DNA from: Beaufortia kweichowensis
Lineage: Eukaryota; Chordata; Actinopteri; Cypriniformes; Gastromyzontidae
Length of the DNA: 64,000 nucleotides
Direction: 5' to 3'
Assembly: GCA_019155185.1 (NCBI GenBank)
Contig: CM032817.1
Location: forward strand, 12,881,472 to 12,945,471
The position numbers and the translations under genes were made by a program. Shown piece by piece: positions 21,741 to 32,988 of this stretch; position 1 is the first letter of the stretch; each line of letters begins with the position of its first letter. A model generated the notes under the pieces. That model worked only from the letters and a program-made list of their open reading frames with translations, made no database searches and was not told the origin of the DNA.

Positions 21741-22418
21741 TTACAAGGTCTCGCTGGAGGCTTGGTGGCAGACTGTATACACTGACAGGTGGTGTTCAAT
21801 TAACTCCTTTCTACACACTTGTTCTCTGGGCACTGGCATAATAGAGGTAATAGTTATAGTTTTAAAGGGAGCTGAGAGGATGCTGTCTATGCTCCCCTCT
21901 GGCATCATTACCGATGGGATGGGACCTATGATTGGCACCGTGGGGTTGAAGTCGTGGAAGTCTTGACTTATCAGCCATCCCAGACGGTGTGCTTTGGGTG
22001 TCTTTATGTCCATAGCTGTGCAGTTGTTGAACAGGATGTATACTGCATGAGATGACACCTCAGTTAGGGGCGTGGCTTCAAGAGTGAGGCCGAGGTCCAT
22101 ACATTCCATCGAGGGTTGAAATAATCCTAATGTGTGGTTGAGAGTTTGGCCCCGCCGTATGTTGAGCTGAATAGCGACCCCTTTGGTTTAGGCAGGAACA
22201 GTAGTCTCAAGTTCATTTATGAGAGTGCAAACTTCAGGTATGGTTTGGCCGGAGTGGAGGTTCTCGTGGTTGCCTGGGGCTCCTGGGGGTCTGGAGGTGA
22301 GTGGGGCCCATACCACTTCGTTGATAGTGTCCACGTGTGCTTGGAGGCGGACCAGGATGTCTTCCCCGACATAGATGTGGTGTGGTGACTCATGAAGAAC
22401 TAGGAAGTAGTGTGTCAA
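21741..22418 (-). pseudogene. N1 pol: region between protease and reverse transcriptase
   Basis: Two frames, 22418-22188 and 22109-21741, link the end of the protease to the reverse transcriptase. Words such as IYVGEDILVRLQAHV and AHRLGWLISQDF are protein-like but match no domain I can name; a diverged second protease-like or dUTPase-like fold is possible. A frameshift separates them, and a Cys/Arg-rich stretch follows at 21799-21608. Confidence 0.45.
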
Positions 22419-22455
22419 ACACCTGCCGTTCCATTTCAGGTTTAATGCACAGATG

Positions 22456-22459
22456 CCTT
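22456..22459. other. Target-site duplication CCTT, left copy (LTR-A insertion)
   Basis: CCTT immediately left of TGTAGTGA; it recurs at 34199-34202 immediately right of TCACTACA. A 4-bp duplication is typical of retroviral-type integrases. Confidence 0.85.
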
Positions 22460-23075
22460 TGTAGTGAACAGCACTCCAGAAGGCATTTCAGGTCCCAACT
22501 TTACAAGCAGGGTCCCTCTTTAATGTAAACTAAGGACCAGTGTCATCAGATAAGGCTACCAGAGAAACTGCCTGACACCCTCTATAGGGCAGCCTTATCA
22601 TCAAACTAAAACCCTCACCCAAAGATCCAGGCCAGCCTGGCCATAAAACTCCTCAGGACCTCCACATGTGGCGGGTAATTAACCCGACCATCGCGGCAGC
22701 TTTGGCTAAAACAAAGGACACATCTCTACATTCCTTAATTTATAAAAATGGACACAAACATATTGGACATATCACATATTCATTCTGTACTCTCTGAGAA
22801 CATGCTTTGTAATAGTAATTTGTGTTAAATACGAAAGTTTTACAAATGCTGTTCACATATGAATGAATTCATGCATGATAGTTTAATATATTTTTGTCAT
22901 GTTTATACTCTTTGTATTCAGGACAAAGCCAAAGGTATTTTGAAAGTGGTTTGGGAAGTGATAATTCCATAGGTAAAACAGTGAAGACACACAGTTTTAA
23001 TTCTGTGCTTTACTCTATGCAAATACATTCACTTCACAAGCGAAAGGATGAGTGAGCCCTCTCTGACATCAACAG

Positions 23076-23143
23076 CCAATCACAGCCCTGCAACGGACAA
23101 GCGCCAAAATGCAATCTCCTCCTTATCTGAAAGGGGATAAAAG
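23076..23143 (+). promoter_or_regulatory. LTR-A core promoter: CCAAT box and TATA-like box
   Basis: AGCCAATCACAG places a CCAAT motif about 60 bp before GGGATAAAAGTACC, a TATA-like box. Transcription would begin near 23165, at the edge of the tandem repeats. Inferred from motif and spacing only. Confidence 0.6.
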
Positions 23144-23166
23144 TACCCTTTCAACACAAATTCTTT

Positions 23167-23790
23167 GTTCTGAGTTTCCAGGCTGTGTGCTGGGAATCAT
23201 AACAGATCACCCGTTCTGAGTTTCCAGGAAGGAAGCATAACAGATCACCCGTTCTGAGTTTCCAGGAAGGAAGCATAACAGATCACCCGTTCTGAGTTTC
23301 CAGGAAGGAAGCATAACAGATCACCCGTTCTGAGTTTCCGGCTGTTGTGCTAGGAAGCATAACAGATCACCCGGTTCTAAGTTTCCAGGCTGTGTGCTGG
23401 GAAGCATAACAGCAACACCCGTTCTGAGTTTCCGGGAAGGAAGCATAACAGATCACCTGGTTCTGAGTTTCCAGGCTGTGTGCTGGGAAGCATAACAGCA
23501 ACACCCGTTCTGAGTTTCCAGGAAGGAAGCATAACAGATCACCCGTTCTGAGTTTCCAGGCTGTGTGCTGGGAAGCATAACAGCAACACCCGTTCTGAGT
23601 TTCCGGGAAGGAAGCATAACAGATCACCCGGTTCTGAGTTTCCAGGCTGTGTGCTAGGAAGCATAACAGCAACACCCGTTCTGAGTTTCCAGGTAGGAAG
23701 CATAACAGAACACCCGTTCTGAGTTTTCTGGCTGTTGTGCTAGGAAGCATAACAGCAACACCAGTTCTGAGTCTCCCTGCAAGGACTGAA
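23167..23790 (+). repeat. Minisatellite inside LTR-A (38-39 bp and ~87 bp units)
   Basis: The phrase GTTCTGAGTTTCCAGG plus 'aagcataacagatcaccc' repeats about fourteen times. Short units of 38-39 bp come first, then a composite in which 'ctgtgtgctgggaagcataa' alternates with 'gggaaggaagcataac'. It begins just after the promoter, so it would form the start of the LTR transcript. The 154-codon minus-strand frame across it is a repeat artefact. Confidence 0.92.
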
Positions 23791-23980
23791 ATAGAGAAAC
23801 CACGTTCAGAGTCTGCTGTCCAGAAAGGCAATCACAAACGTCTACAACGAGGTTAAGCCCAGGAGGGCAACCTTACTTCCAGGTACCTTCATCTGCGTGT
23901 TCCAGATCGTCAAGGACCCTTTTGGTGCTCCAGGAGATTAGCATCCCACAGCGCTTCGTGTTCAAGGCTGTTGAACGGAT

Positions 23981-24537
23981 TGTAAGAAATAATGATGAAG
24001 ATCTCTTAATGAAGAATGTCTTTATTCCAATGTTGCAGTAACAAAGCACGTGATGCACTTTGGGTTCAACGGAGTCAGAATGAACCCTGAACAGTTTCAT
24101 GGTTAACACTTTATACAGTTTGTAAATTATCCTTTCCGCCCATAATGCAAATGAATGATTCCTTGAAATGTAAATTGTAAGTTTCACCCTGTTGTGATCA
24201 ACTTCTTTCCCAGCCATAGGTGTTCCCAACCAAAAGGTACAGTGATTGAAATGTATATTTAAATGTTTGTTTCCTGGCCATAGGTGTTCCCAACCAAAAG
24301 GTACAGTGATTGAAATGCATATTTAGATGTTCGTCTTAGATGTAAGTTAAGGTCACGTCTCTCTGTCATGTGTTGGTTTCTGAGTCTCTCTTTCTCTGCT
24401 ATTTCCTGATGCCCTTATTTGGTCTGACTTTGATAAGGAGACATTGTTTTATGTGTTAATCAAGCCTTCTTGGGGGTGAGCTTCAGTAATGCTATCCTGG
24501 AGTGGAGTTTGGTCGAGGCAGATTATAATTTCTTACA
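23981..24537 (-). repeat. N2 3' LTR
   Basis: Begins TGTAAGAAAT and ends ATTTCTTACA on the plus strand, a 10-bp perfect inverted pair. On the minus strand it has a TATAAA (24110-24115), an AATAAA (24021-24026) and, in U3, two copies at 64-bp spacing of CCATAGGTGTTCCCAACC (about 24214 and 24278), laid out like a retroviral enhancer repeat. Confidence 0.92.
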
Positions 24538-24547
24538 GTCCCTCTTT
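24538..24547 (-). promoter_or_regulatory. N2 polypurine tract
   Basis: The minus strand reads AAAGAGGGAC directly before the 3' LTR, a short purine run where plus-strand DNA priming would occur. Confidence 0.6.
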
Positions 24548-24809
24548 GATGCTCTTGGCCCAAAAGAGGCATCATCTCCACTACCCTTAAAATAACACCT
24601 CCATTTCAGGCAGGTGCCCAGTGGCAGTGAAGCCCTGCCTTAGGTTGCCCTCCTCTGGCCACTGGAGAGTCTTACCCGTCATTGGGTCATCACCTCATGC
24701 ACACTGGTCAGAACTCTCTCCACTAGGCAAGTTTAACATATCACATGTCTCCCACCCAACAAAGAACCTAATATTTCAAAATTTGGAAAAGAGAGATATT
24801 CAGAAACCA

Positions 24810-26732
24810 TCACAGCCAACGAGAACGTCCTAAGGTAATCATTGAAGTATCTGCAATTTGTCGTTTTAGTAGGGAACACATACAGCATAGCATAATACAT
24901 TGGCAAACAATTAATATGATACACAAACAAACAGCCGTCTTAAAGGTAACATCCCAAATCAAACCTGAATAGGCAATAGCTAAATCTCCATCATGCATTT
25001 GTTTAGTCAAAATCCTATCTTTTTCACCAAGACCTCGTTGAGCTTTAATAATGTGACTATCCTTCCGCTGCATTAGTGACATCAGCATGTCGTCTAAGTT
25101 TGGCAATTCAAAGTCAAATTCTGGGATATTCTCTACAAAACCTAGTTGTTGTTCTGGGTTAAATGACATGACATGTTGGGTCATATTCACATATGGAAAG
25201 TAATTAATTCCTATTGACCATGCTGACTTTGCAGTTATACAGAATGAAGTATGATTGATTGGACAAGATATTTGGCTATCATTAACATGAATAGAGAAGT
25301 GATTGAGGGTTGTTGTAACACATGTTTTCTCATCAGAAATTATTACTCTAGTGAAATTATTGTGGATGTGAGTGAGATTAATTTCACATGTATCATAGTC
25401 TCTCTGAGGTGCTCCACATAGTGGTTGTTTTTCCACTGCATCACAATCACAAATAAAACCAAATGGAGTTTTGTCACAACACTCTGTGTTTACTCTGCGC
25501 CATTCTCCTGATGATAACTGTGTAATGAATTTGGGGAGATTCTTCCTTTCTTTGAGTATATTCTCCTGTAAAGTACCAAGGTTGTCTACCTTTAGCATTT
25601 TTTTAAACACCTGTTCTTTTTGAAACACTGGTATTGAAACCGTTAAAAGCATAGCATACATCTGTCTCATAAAACATCCAAATCTATTCAAGCTATTCCC
25701 TGCAGAGCAGGCCCAAGATGTGTCCTTAGGGTTGTTAATCACAGTTTCATTCCACCATCTTAAAATCTGAATGGGGAGGACTTTACCAGTGGATTTTAAT
25801 GGTTCTCCTCCATGGCGAGAAAAAGGTAGATGTATACCTTCCATAAGGGGGCCATAATCTAAGGGGCTATAAAATCCAGCAGGGAGAGGATGAGAAGAAA
25901 CTCTTGCCATTTGTAGGATGTAGCTGTAGGGGATGGGTAATCTGCATTTACCCAATCTTTCCATGAAAGTTTTTACATTGTTTGAGGTGGAATTAAAGCA
26001 GTCCTTTTGTCCAAACCATTTCAAAATTACTTCCTCTGTGAACAGGGTTGCTGGTGCTTTTCCAGCCAACACTTCCTCCAAGATGTGGGAGATTTCCTGA
26101 TATTTGATGGAAGCAAACTGTGCACAGTATAGTTGTTTCTGCATGCTGTCGAATGCCTTTTTTGTCCTCTGGGCTATAATAGTTAAAGCGGATGCAATTG
26201 TGTGAACATTCTGGATCGTTTCCTTTTCTTCACTTAAACCTTCTTGTAAATATGCATCCGTTTGTAGAACTTGTTGTCCCACCAAAGCTTTCAATTTGAC
26301 TTCATTTTGTTGGAGTTCATGTGCACTTATCCAGTTGGAGATGCCTAGACCTGTTCCAGTGGCTCCAAGTATGTTGTCCATAAATCCTAACAATTTCCGT
26401 CCGGTCGGGGCTCCTCTGTGGTGCAGATGTTCTTCTGATGACTGATCTGTGGATGAGCTGGTTGCCACAGCGCTGTGATATCTCAAAAATGTTGTTGTCA
26501 AAAGGTCCTTGTATATATCCGTCACGCTTTCTCTTCTGCATTTTTCATCCACGTCTGGAGACCACGCCGTTAGGTTCACTAAAACTGGAACATGGATCCA
26601 TTGGATGTTGTTGATCAGTACTCCTGGATACTGTCCAGTCATCACGCTGGATGGGGGTGCTTGTTGCTGTTCCGGGCACTCTTGCATCATTGCCATCACT
26701 GGGAGTGCCACTGCTATCATCCATCGCCACAT
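24810..26732 (-). CDS. env: N2 envelope glycoprotein, intact 640-codon frame
   Basis: The only long intact gene of the provirus. A hydrophobic signal-like start (residues 1-16) is followed by a short N-terminal part, a basic G-R-K at 111-113, and directly after it a Gly-rich hydrophobic stretch (114-132) that looks like a fusion peptide. A long ectodomain with at least eight N-x-S/T sites and several Cys clusters (C-C-D, C-D-C) follows. A membrane anchor lies at roughly 596-622, with a short cytoplasmic tail. The typical gamma-retroviral immunosuppressive region and C-x6-C-C motif are not evident. A short subunit, then fusion peptide, then long anchored subunit resembles class I F-type glycoproteins more than classical SU/TM. 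Expressed by splicing in related viruses; an acceptor was not pinned down. Confidence 0.82.
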   Translation of the reverse strand: MWRWMIAVALPVMAMMQECPEQQQAPPSSVMTGQYPGVLINNIQWIHVPVLVNLTAWSPDVDEKCRRESVTDIYKDLLTTTFLRYHSAVATSSSTDQSSEEHLHHRGAPTGRKLLGFMDNILGATGTGLGISNWISAHELQQNEVKLKALVGQQVLQTDAYLQEGLSEEKETIQNVHTIASALTIIAQRTKKAFDSMQKQLYCAQFASIKYQEISHILEEVLAGKAPATLFTEEVILKWFGQKDCFNSTSNNVKTFMERLGKCRLPIPYSYILQMARVSSHPLPAGFYSPLDYGPLMEGIHLPFSRHGGEPLKSTGKVLPIQILRWWNETVINNPKDTSWACSAGNSLNRFGCFMRQMYAMLLTVSIPVFQKEQVFKKMLKVDNLGTLQENILKERKNLPKFITQLSSGEWRRVNTECCDKTPFGFICDCDAVEKQPLCGAPQRDYDTCEINLTHIHNNFTRVIISDEKTCVTTTLNHFSIHVNDSQISCPINHTSFCITAKSAWSIGINYFPYVNMTQHVMSFNPEQQLGFVENIPEFDFELPNLDDMLMSLMQRKDSHIIKAQRGLGEKDRILTKQMHDGDLAIAYSGLIWDVTFKTAVCLCIILIVCQCIMLCCMCSLLKRQIADTSMITLGRSRWL

Positions 26733-26920
26733 CTTTTAATCTGAGTTCTGAAAAGCACATGCAATCACAAAGAGTTACCCCCCTTTTGGTCCCACACAAC
26801 ATAACATAAGCAAACAGTAAATGATATGGTTAACATATCAAGATAAGCAAACAACATGGTTAAACAACGAGTATTATAAACATACATTTACTTCTATATA
26901 CATGACTTGAGGGTTTATCA

Positions 26921-27971
26921 TTAAGGGTTTTTATATGGTTTTAATTGATCAATGTGGAACCATTTCCTCACAGTTTGTTTTTTCTTAGTCTTATGACAGA
27001 TTTTATACACTGAGTCTCCACACTTGTCAATCACTGCGTAAGGTCCCACCCAGTTAGCAGACCAAGGGCCCTCATGATGGTAGTTCTTTACCATGACTTC
27101 ATCACCAAGCTCAAATGTTTGAATATGTGCATTCTGGTCATAATACATTTTGTTGTATTTCTGACTGAGGCCAATTTGCTGTGCTGCTTGGTGATGGATG
27201 GCTGGCAGGGAGTTACACAGATTTTTTGAGAAATGTTTCAGTTGTCCAACCTTCAATCATAGGTTTAGGGATTTCAAAGAAAAGATGTTCTGGTAATCTC
27301 ATTTTTCTACCTGTCATTAACTCGTGGGGGCTAAACCCTGTGCTTTTGTGTATTACTCCTCTTACTGTCATTAATATACTTGGAAGATTCTTAGTCCAGT
27401 TTGGACCATTCTCCAGTACCATTTTCTTTAATGCTGTTTTTAGTGTTCTGTTTAGTCTTTCTACTCCTCCTGATGATTGGGGTGGTATGCTATGTGAAGA
27501 TGATGTTTTATCCTAGTAATTTTGCAAGATCTGTATGGATTTTTCCAGTGAAGTGGGTACCTCTATCACTTTCTAGACTTAGAGGAAGGCCAAATCTACA
27601 GTAAATCTGTTCCCAAAGCACTTTCGTGCAGTGGCAGAAGCTGTATCGCACTTGATAGGAAATGCCTCAATCCATTTGCTAAATGTATCCACCACTACTA
27701 GAATATATCTATATCCACCCTTTGCTGCGGGTAATGGACCAATGTAATCAATTTGGAGGTTTGTCCAGGGGCCTTCAGCAAGGCATGTAGGTCTCAAACT
27801 ACCTTTCTTTTTAACCCTGGATGGATTCATCTGTGCACATGTCAAACAATTTTCACAATAATCTTTCACATCCTTGTCCATACTTGGCCACCAAAACATA
27901 TTTTTCATCCTGTCTTTGACTTTTGCTGCACCCAAGTGTCCCCTGATTGTGGATATGATATAAAATATCAT
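26921..27971 (-). pseudogene. pol: N2 pol: integrase, broken into three frames
   Basis: 27971-27579 has the zinc-binding end (H-L-G-A-A-K...C-E-N-C-L-T-C) and the first catalytic block (L-Q-I-D-Y-I-G-P-L). A shifted part around 27470 has the P-Q-S-S-G-G-V-E-R block with the catalytic Glu. 27422-27213 continues the core. 27256-26921 is the C-terminal DNA-binding domain with W-V-G-P-Y, the GPY/F module. Integrase inserts viral DNA into the host. At least two frameshifts break it, so this copy cannot supply the enzyme as read. Confidence 0.85.
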
Positions 27972-27980
27972 TCCGTAATT

Positions 27981-29153
27981 TTATAGGTGGAATCCAAACA
28001 GGTGTACTGTCATTTTGTACATTAATACATCATCAGTTACAAACAGTTTTTCATTATAGTGGGCAAACAGACCACCTGTAATTATTTGTCCATTATTCTT
28101 TATCTTGATTGCTTCTGTTATTGTTGGGTCAGTCTGTTGGGCACTCTTTAGATCTACTGGCTCCCTGATGTTGATGGCTGCAACTGATTCTGACTGTGTG
28201 ACATCTGAAAATGCGATCCCTTCAATCGCAGCTTTCTTTGCTAACTCATCTACTATCAAGTTTCCATCACCATGCTTGTCTGTTCCTTTCTTTTGATGTG
28301 CTTTAACTTTTAACAGTGCAATCTTTCGTAAGCTGTTCTTAGCAGCTGACCATAAAGTTTGAATTGGACCACAATGTATCAAAGGCTGGCCGTCTCGCTG
28401 AGTAAAACCCCTTTTTGCCAAATGGGCAGATACTCTGTAAGGGAGTTAACTACAAATGCAGAATCTGAATAGATGTTCAAATGTAAATCTGGGATAACCT
28501 CTAATGTCTGTAATACTGCGGTCACCTCTGCTTTCTGAGCTGAAAAATTAGATGGACATCTATATAGAAAATCTCCTCTGTCGGAATGAATTGCAAAACC
28601 GGTATGGTATTGCCCTTCTTGCCAATATCTAGAGCCATCCACATACACATCTACCGCTCCCTCCATAGCTTTTACCTCAAAAACACTTTCAGGTGGTTGG
28701 ATGTGTTTATCTTCACAAGTATGTGGCCTACCTTCATACAAGAGCGTTCTTGGCAGCATGGAGTTTGGTTTGTAGACCGTTTTCAGATTTTTGGACCCTA
28801 AATCTAGGGTCCACCTACCTAACCTGGCGTTAGATACACCCTTCACTCTGCCAGTTAAAAGAAGCTGTAGAGGTGTGTGTGAGGTGTATGCAGCGTTACT
28901 TCATTGAAACCATAAATGTATTCAAAGTGTGACATTGCCCAATGAACAGATAAAAGATGTTTTGTACATGAATCAAATGCCTTTTCAACTGGGAGAGTAC
29001 TCTTGAGGCATAAGCAATGGGACGTAAATTTCCTTGTATTTCTTGGAGGAGGACCGTTGAAAGGGCCTCCTCTGTTGCAGCTGTCTGTAGAATGAGCGGT
29101 TCTGTTTTATCTGGATTACGTAATGCTGGAGCTATAGTCAGAGCTGCTTTCAA
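27981..29153 (-). pseudogene. pol: N2 pol: RNase H and connection domain, frameshifted
   Basis: 29153-28896 is the RT connection (TEPLILQTAATEEALSTVLL, PIAYASRVL). 28846-28379 has RNase H motifs V-Y-V-D-G-S, K-A-E-V-T-A and Y-S-D-S-A-F-V-V. 28421-27981 continues with LLKVKAHQKK and an N-x-x-V-D-E-L-A block (last Asp). All four acidic residues are present, though in different frames, and the 28421 and 28846 frames overlap. Confidence 0.85.
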
Positions 29154-29196
29154 TTTCTCAAATGCTGACTGATGTTCTGGACCCCAATCTAAAGAG

Positions 29197-30008
29197 TCAT
29201 TTTTCTTCTTTTTTTCCTGAGAGAAGAGAGTTCAAAGGTTTTGCAATGTCTGCAAATCCTTCAATGAATTCTCTACAAAACCCAACTATGCCTAAGAATG
29301 ACCTTAGAGCTGTCACTGATACTGGAACTGGAAGTCTCTGAATAACCTCTACTTTATGTGGATCCGGCGTACGCCCACCTTCACTTATCTTTATTCCTAA
29401 ATAAGTCACTTCAGATTTAAGCAACTGAGCCTTTCTTGGATTCAATTTTAGTCCCGCCTTGTTTAACAACTGAAGTAGTTCTGCTAACAACACCATGTGC
29501 TCTTCCCTGGTAGTAGTCTGTAACAATAAATCATCCACATATTGAATCAAGCAATCAGGTCTAGAGAATGGTTCTAGTATTCTTGCTAAACACTGATGGA
29601 ACAAGGTAGGTGAATTTACAAAACCCTGTGGTAAAACATTCCAGGTGTATTGTGTGTTTTGAACTTGAATGCAAACTTGTATTGACATTCATGGTGCAAT
29701 GGAATTGACCAAAAGCCATTTGACACATCTAAAGCTGAATAATAATTTGCTTGTGGTAGGAGAGATGCAAGCACGTCAGGGGTAGAGGCCACCACAGGTG
29801 CACAAGTGGGTGTACACTTGTTAAGCTCCCTGTAATCAATACACAATCTCCAAGAACTATCTGGTTTACGGACTGGCCAAACTGGAGCCAGGGATGGAGA
29901 AAGACATTGTCTAATAACACCCTGTTCCAGTAAAGGAATCCACTGTACGTTGTATGTAGGGATTTGCTTCCTCTGGATAATTGTACTGTCTTTGTGCTGG
30001 TGGATCAC
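29197..30008 (-). pseudogene. pol: N2 pol: reverse transcriptase, two overlapping frames
   Basis: 30008-29616 covers the fingers (VIRQCLSPSLAPVWPVRK, WRLCIDYRELN) and the first catalytic Asp (S-A-L-D-V-S-N-G-F). 29688-29197 covers V-L-P-Q-G-F-V-N-S-P and the palm Q-Y-V-D-D-L-L, then the thumb (YLGIKI, FLGIVGFCREFIEGF). All catalytic residues are present; a single shift near 29640-29680 separates the halves. Retroviral type by motif. Confidence 0.88.
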
Positions 30009-30029
30009 GACCCTGAACCCTTACTTCCA

Positions 30030-30509
30030 TTACACTAGTATCCACTCGGCCACAGTCATGTTTTGATTTAGCAAAACATCTCGGTTTTCATACAGCAGTT
30101 CTGACAAATCAATATCTTGGACCGAAAACAATGCATCTAAATCATAATCCTCTGATTTTTTTATTGCATGTACCGCATGTACATCAGAAATTTCCACAAT
30201 AGTGTCTTCATTCTTAGGGTTATGCCAAATACAATTGTTGCCATAGTCAATGATATAACCACGCTTTGTCATGATATCTGACCCTAAAATGCTGCGACAA
30301 TCGCCTGTTCTGCTGAGCCATGCCTTTTCTGTGAAACCATCTTTTCCAATTTGAAATAACATTTCTTCTGTTTGGGATGCTAAAGATACTGTACCATCAA
30401 AACCTTCCAGTGTTATTGTGTTTTTTGTCTTTTCTGGAGGATTATCTGAATGAACAATTGTCAATGAAGCACCAGAATCAACTAACCAATTATTGCATCG
30501 GCCTCCCAC
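30030..30509 (-). pseudogene. pro: N2 retroviral aspartic protease
   Basis: The frame contains W-L-V-D-S-G-A-S, the catalytic Asp-Ser-Gly loop of retropepsins, and later I-L-G-S-D, the conserved second-half motif. It would cleave gag and pol products. About 160 codons, continuing toward the RT domain. The Met start is only the first in the frame; in retroviruses protease is made by readthrough or frameshifting from gag. Confidence 0.8.
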
Positions 30510-30556
30510 AGCAACTTTTACAATTGGTCTACCATGTTTGTCTCGTGAAAGGGGTG

Positions 30557-31249
30557 CTACATGTGAAATGGAGGCCTGTGAATCCTATGCTGAAGAAGAC
30601 TTGTCCTTAGAGCTCTGCTTCTCTGTGCTAGCACGTTTTCCTCACTCTCTCTACTCAGCTTGTCAACAGTAGCCTGTAATTGGTACAGATTAATCTTAGG
30701 AGCCGTTCTTCTAAAATAGAAGTTGCATTCCCTGGAAATATGTCCCTCTTTGCCACATGAATAACAAACTGGGGGATTATCAGGGTTGTAGGGAGGTTGT
30801 CTCTCTGTTCTATCAACATCAGCATAACCCTCATTCTTCCAGGAGACCCTGCGACCTCCATTGTGATATTTGTTTACACCTATTGCTGACACAGGATGGG
30901 ATTTCTTTGATTGAGCATTATTATTGTAAAACTGTGTCATTTTGTCAATAATGTCATCATATTCAGAAAGATGTGTTACGAGCATTGTCACAGCAGAACG
31001 GGTGGCTGAGTCACACTTGTTAAGCAAAGCAGATTTAAAACTGACATTATTCACATCTATATCGGGGTTGCCGCCAAAAGTTTTAAATGCTTCCAGCAAT
31101 CTCTCTGCAAATGCTACAGGGTGTTCCCCTTTCCTCATGGTCATTTCTGTTATCCTGTCCCAGTTTACAGATATCTCACCTAGGACTGCAAGCAATGCCT
31201 GTTTCCTTTCATATTTGTTTGCAGTCCTGTTTTTCACCTTCTGAGACAA
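30557..31249 (-). pseudogene. gag: N2 gag: capsid C-terminus and zinc-knuckle nucleocapsid
   Basis: 230 codons. A major-homology-like stretch (EHPVAFAERLLEAFKTFGG) marks the capsid. Residues ~175-190 form a C-Y-S-C-G-K-E-G-H-I-S-R-E-C zinc knuckle (C-x2-C-x4-H-x4-C), which binds genomic RNA. The frame is open but offset from the upstream gag part. Confidence 0.82.
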
Positions 31250-31443
31250 AGCTCAGACAGAGTGTCAGGCAGACACATTGTTAGCATAACACAAGCATCC
31301 CCATCTGTGAACCTATACACATCTGCATACTGTTCTAGGTTTTTAAAATGCTAATGGTTCTTGTTTAGAAGGATAAAATTTTCCAATGTTTCTGATTACA
31401 ACTTCTAATTCATTTGCATTAAACCCTCTGACCATCGTAGAGG

Positions 31444-32087
31444 TCATTGGCCCTTCCCCTCTTCACTGGGGACGCGTAGTTGTAGTGGAATGGATCGAGC
31501 CATGGGAAATTTAACTGTGCAATTTGAATTTGCATCACTGTTAAGTGATTGGGAATCTCCTTCCCATTCTACATTGTTATGTCCCTGGAAATTTCGTACT
31601 TCTGGAGTCTGATCATAAACCATAGAACATACAGATCTCCTACTGATGCCGTTATCAACATTTTTCATTAAAATTGGCATGCAGACTTTGCTTCTTCTAA
31701 ATCACAAGAGAGTATTTCCACAGATGATCTCAGCATGTTATTATTTGTTCCCAGGCGTGCAATTTCTTTCTGCATTCGAATCTTCTCCTCTTTCCAAATT
31801 GTCTCACTTGCCTGTAAATTTTTGTTAGAAATTGCCCCATCACTCAATCTAGAATCTAGTTTGTCTTTTTCAGCCTCGACTTCATCTAGCCTTCTTTTTG
31901 TTACTTTATATGAGGCAAAAACAGCCTGTAATGCATTGGCAACTTTCCCTTTTTTGTTCTTTGGCATCTTCTGATAATTATCATATTTAGACATAGCCCA
32001 TTCATATGGCATATCAATGTTTTCTATCCCATCAAACATGCCCTGTGAGCCATGCTTAGCAATGTATTTAATAATCAGCACTTCCAT
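31444..32087 (-). pseudogene. gag: N2 gag: N-terminal part with coiled coil
   Basis: 32087-31668 starts MEVLIIKYIAKHG and has a charged heptad-like stretch (residues ~60-125: RRLDEVEAEKDKLDSRLSD and on), probably a coiled coil. 31680-31444 continues in another frame with a Pro/Ser-rich tail; a further shift leads to the capsid frame at 31249. Matrix identity is by position only. Confidence 0.6.
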
Positions 32088-32221
32088 TTCTTTTTTTCAA
32101 AGTTTTACTGAATTATATGCAATAATTCAATAGGTATTTCACACTTATTGTTACAATGACTACACGTTGTCTAGTTCCTTTAAGATCAATGTTAGTCCTT
32201 CTTTTTAATTTAATTCACAGC

Positions 32222-32782
32222 TCCTGTACGTCGGACGCCTATGAATAAAAAAAAAAAAAAAAAAAACCTGAACCTAATGTCTCACTGCTTCGGACACGGC
32301 CACAGTCCGTCGGGCCTCAAGTTCAGCTACACTAATTCAAACACACTGTTTAAAATATAACACTGTCACAGTACGTCGGACAAAACCACACTTTTCGTCG
32401 GGTTTTTATGTTAGCCTTTTAAAACAGTCTACCTAGCCACAATACTTCGGGCTTACAACAACAATTATAAAGTTTAAAAACAGTGCTACAGTACGTCGAG
32501 CAAACCACACTACTTCGGGTTATTCTTTTAAACTTTACAGAGCCACAATGCGTCGGGCTCACAATACACGATAAGTTTCAATTACTTTAGAAACTGTTTT
32601 GTTATAATTCTGCCACCACACTACGTCGGGTGTATTCAATTACTTTAGAATTTCAACAGAATGTATAACAATCCAACACCAAGTTTCACTTACTTTAGAA
32701 ACTTCTCAACTTAAGCACTTTGCTTCAGTTACTTTAGAAACAATAATTCCAATACAACTCTGTCACCACACTGCTTCGGGTT
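32222..32782 (+). repeat. Ten-fold dispersed motif in the N2 leader
   Basis: CCACACTACGTCGGG-like words recur about ten times between the 5' LTR and gag (near 32225, 32283, 32300, 32367, 32386, 32437, 32486, 32505, 32543, 32616 and 32766), with variants C-A-C-A-G-T-A-C-G-T-C-G-G and C-T-T-C-G-G-G. A second word, TTACTTTAGAA, is interleaved about five times between 32580 and 32810. Spacing is irregular (20-150 bp). Confidence 0.85.
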
Positions 32783-32988
32783 AATTCAGTTCCGTTAGAA
32801 TTTTAAACAGAATAATATAGAATAGGCTTAAGAAAACTCCTACTGCTAACGCTGAATAAACAAACTTCTTTTCTGTCCTTACAATTTCTTTTCTAGATTT
32901 TTTTAAAACGAGGGGTTCCCTAAAAACAAAACAGTATAAAGAAAGAAAACACTTTTCTTACCTTTCCCGCTTTTTCTGGAAATCCCTG

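Noticed and set aside
23367..23831. 154-codon minus-strand frame with repeated peptides
   Set aside because: It follows the LTR-A minisatellite; unit lengths near multiples of three keep it open. It has no start context or homology and lies antisense to the LTR promoter.
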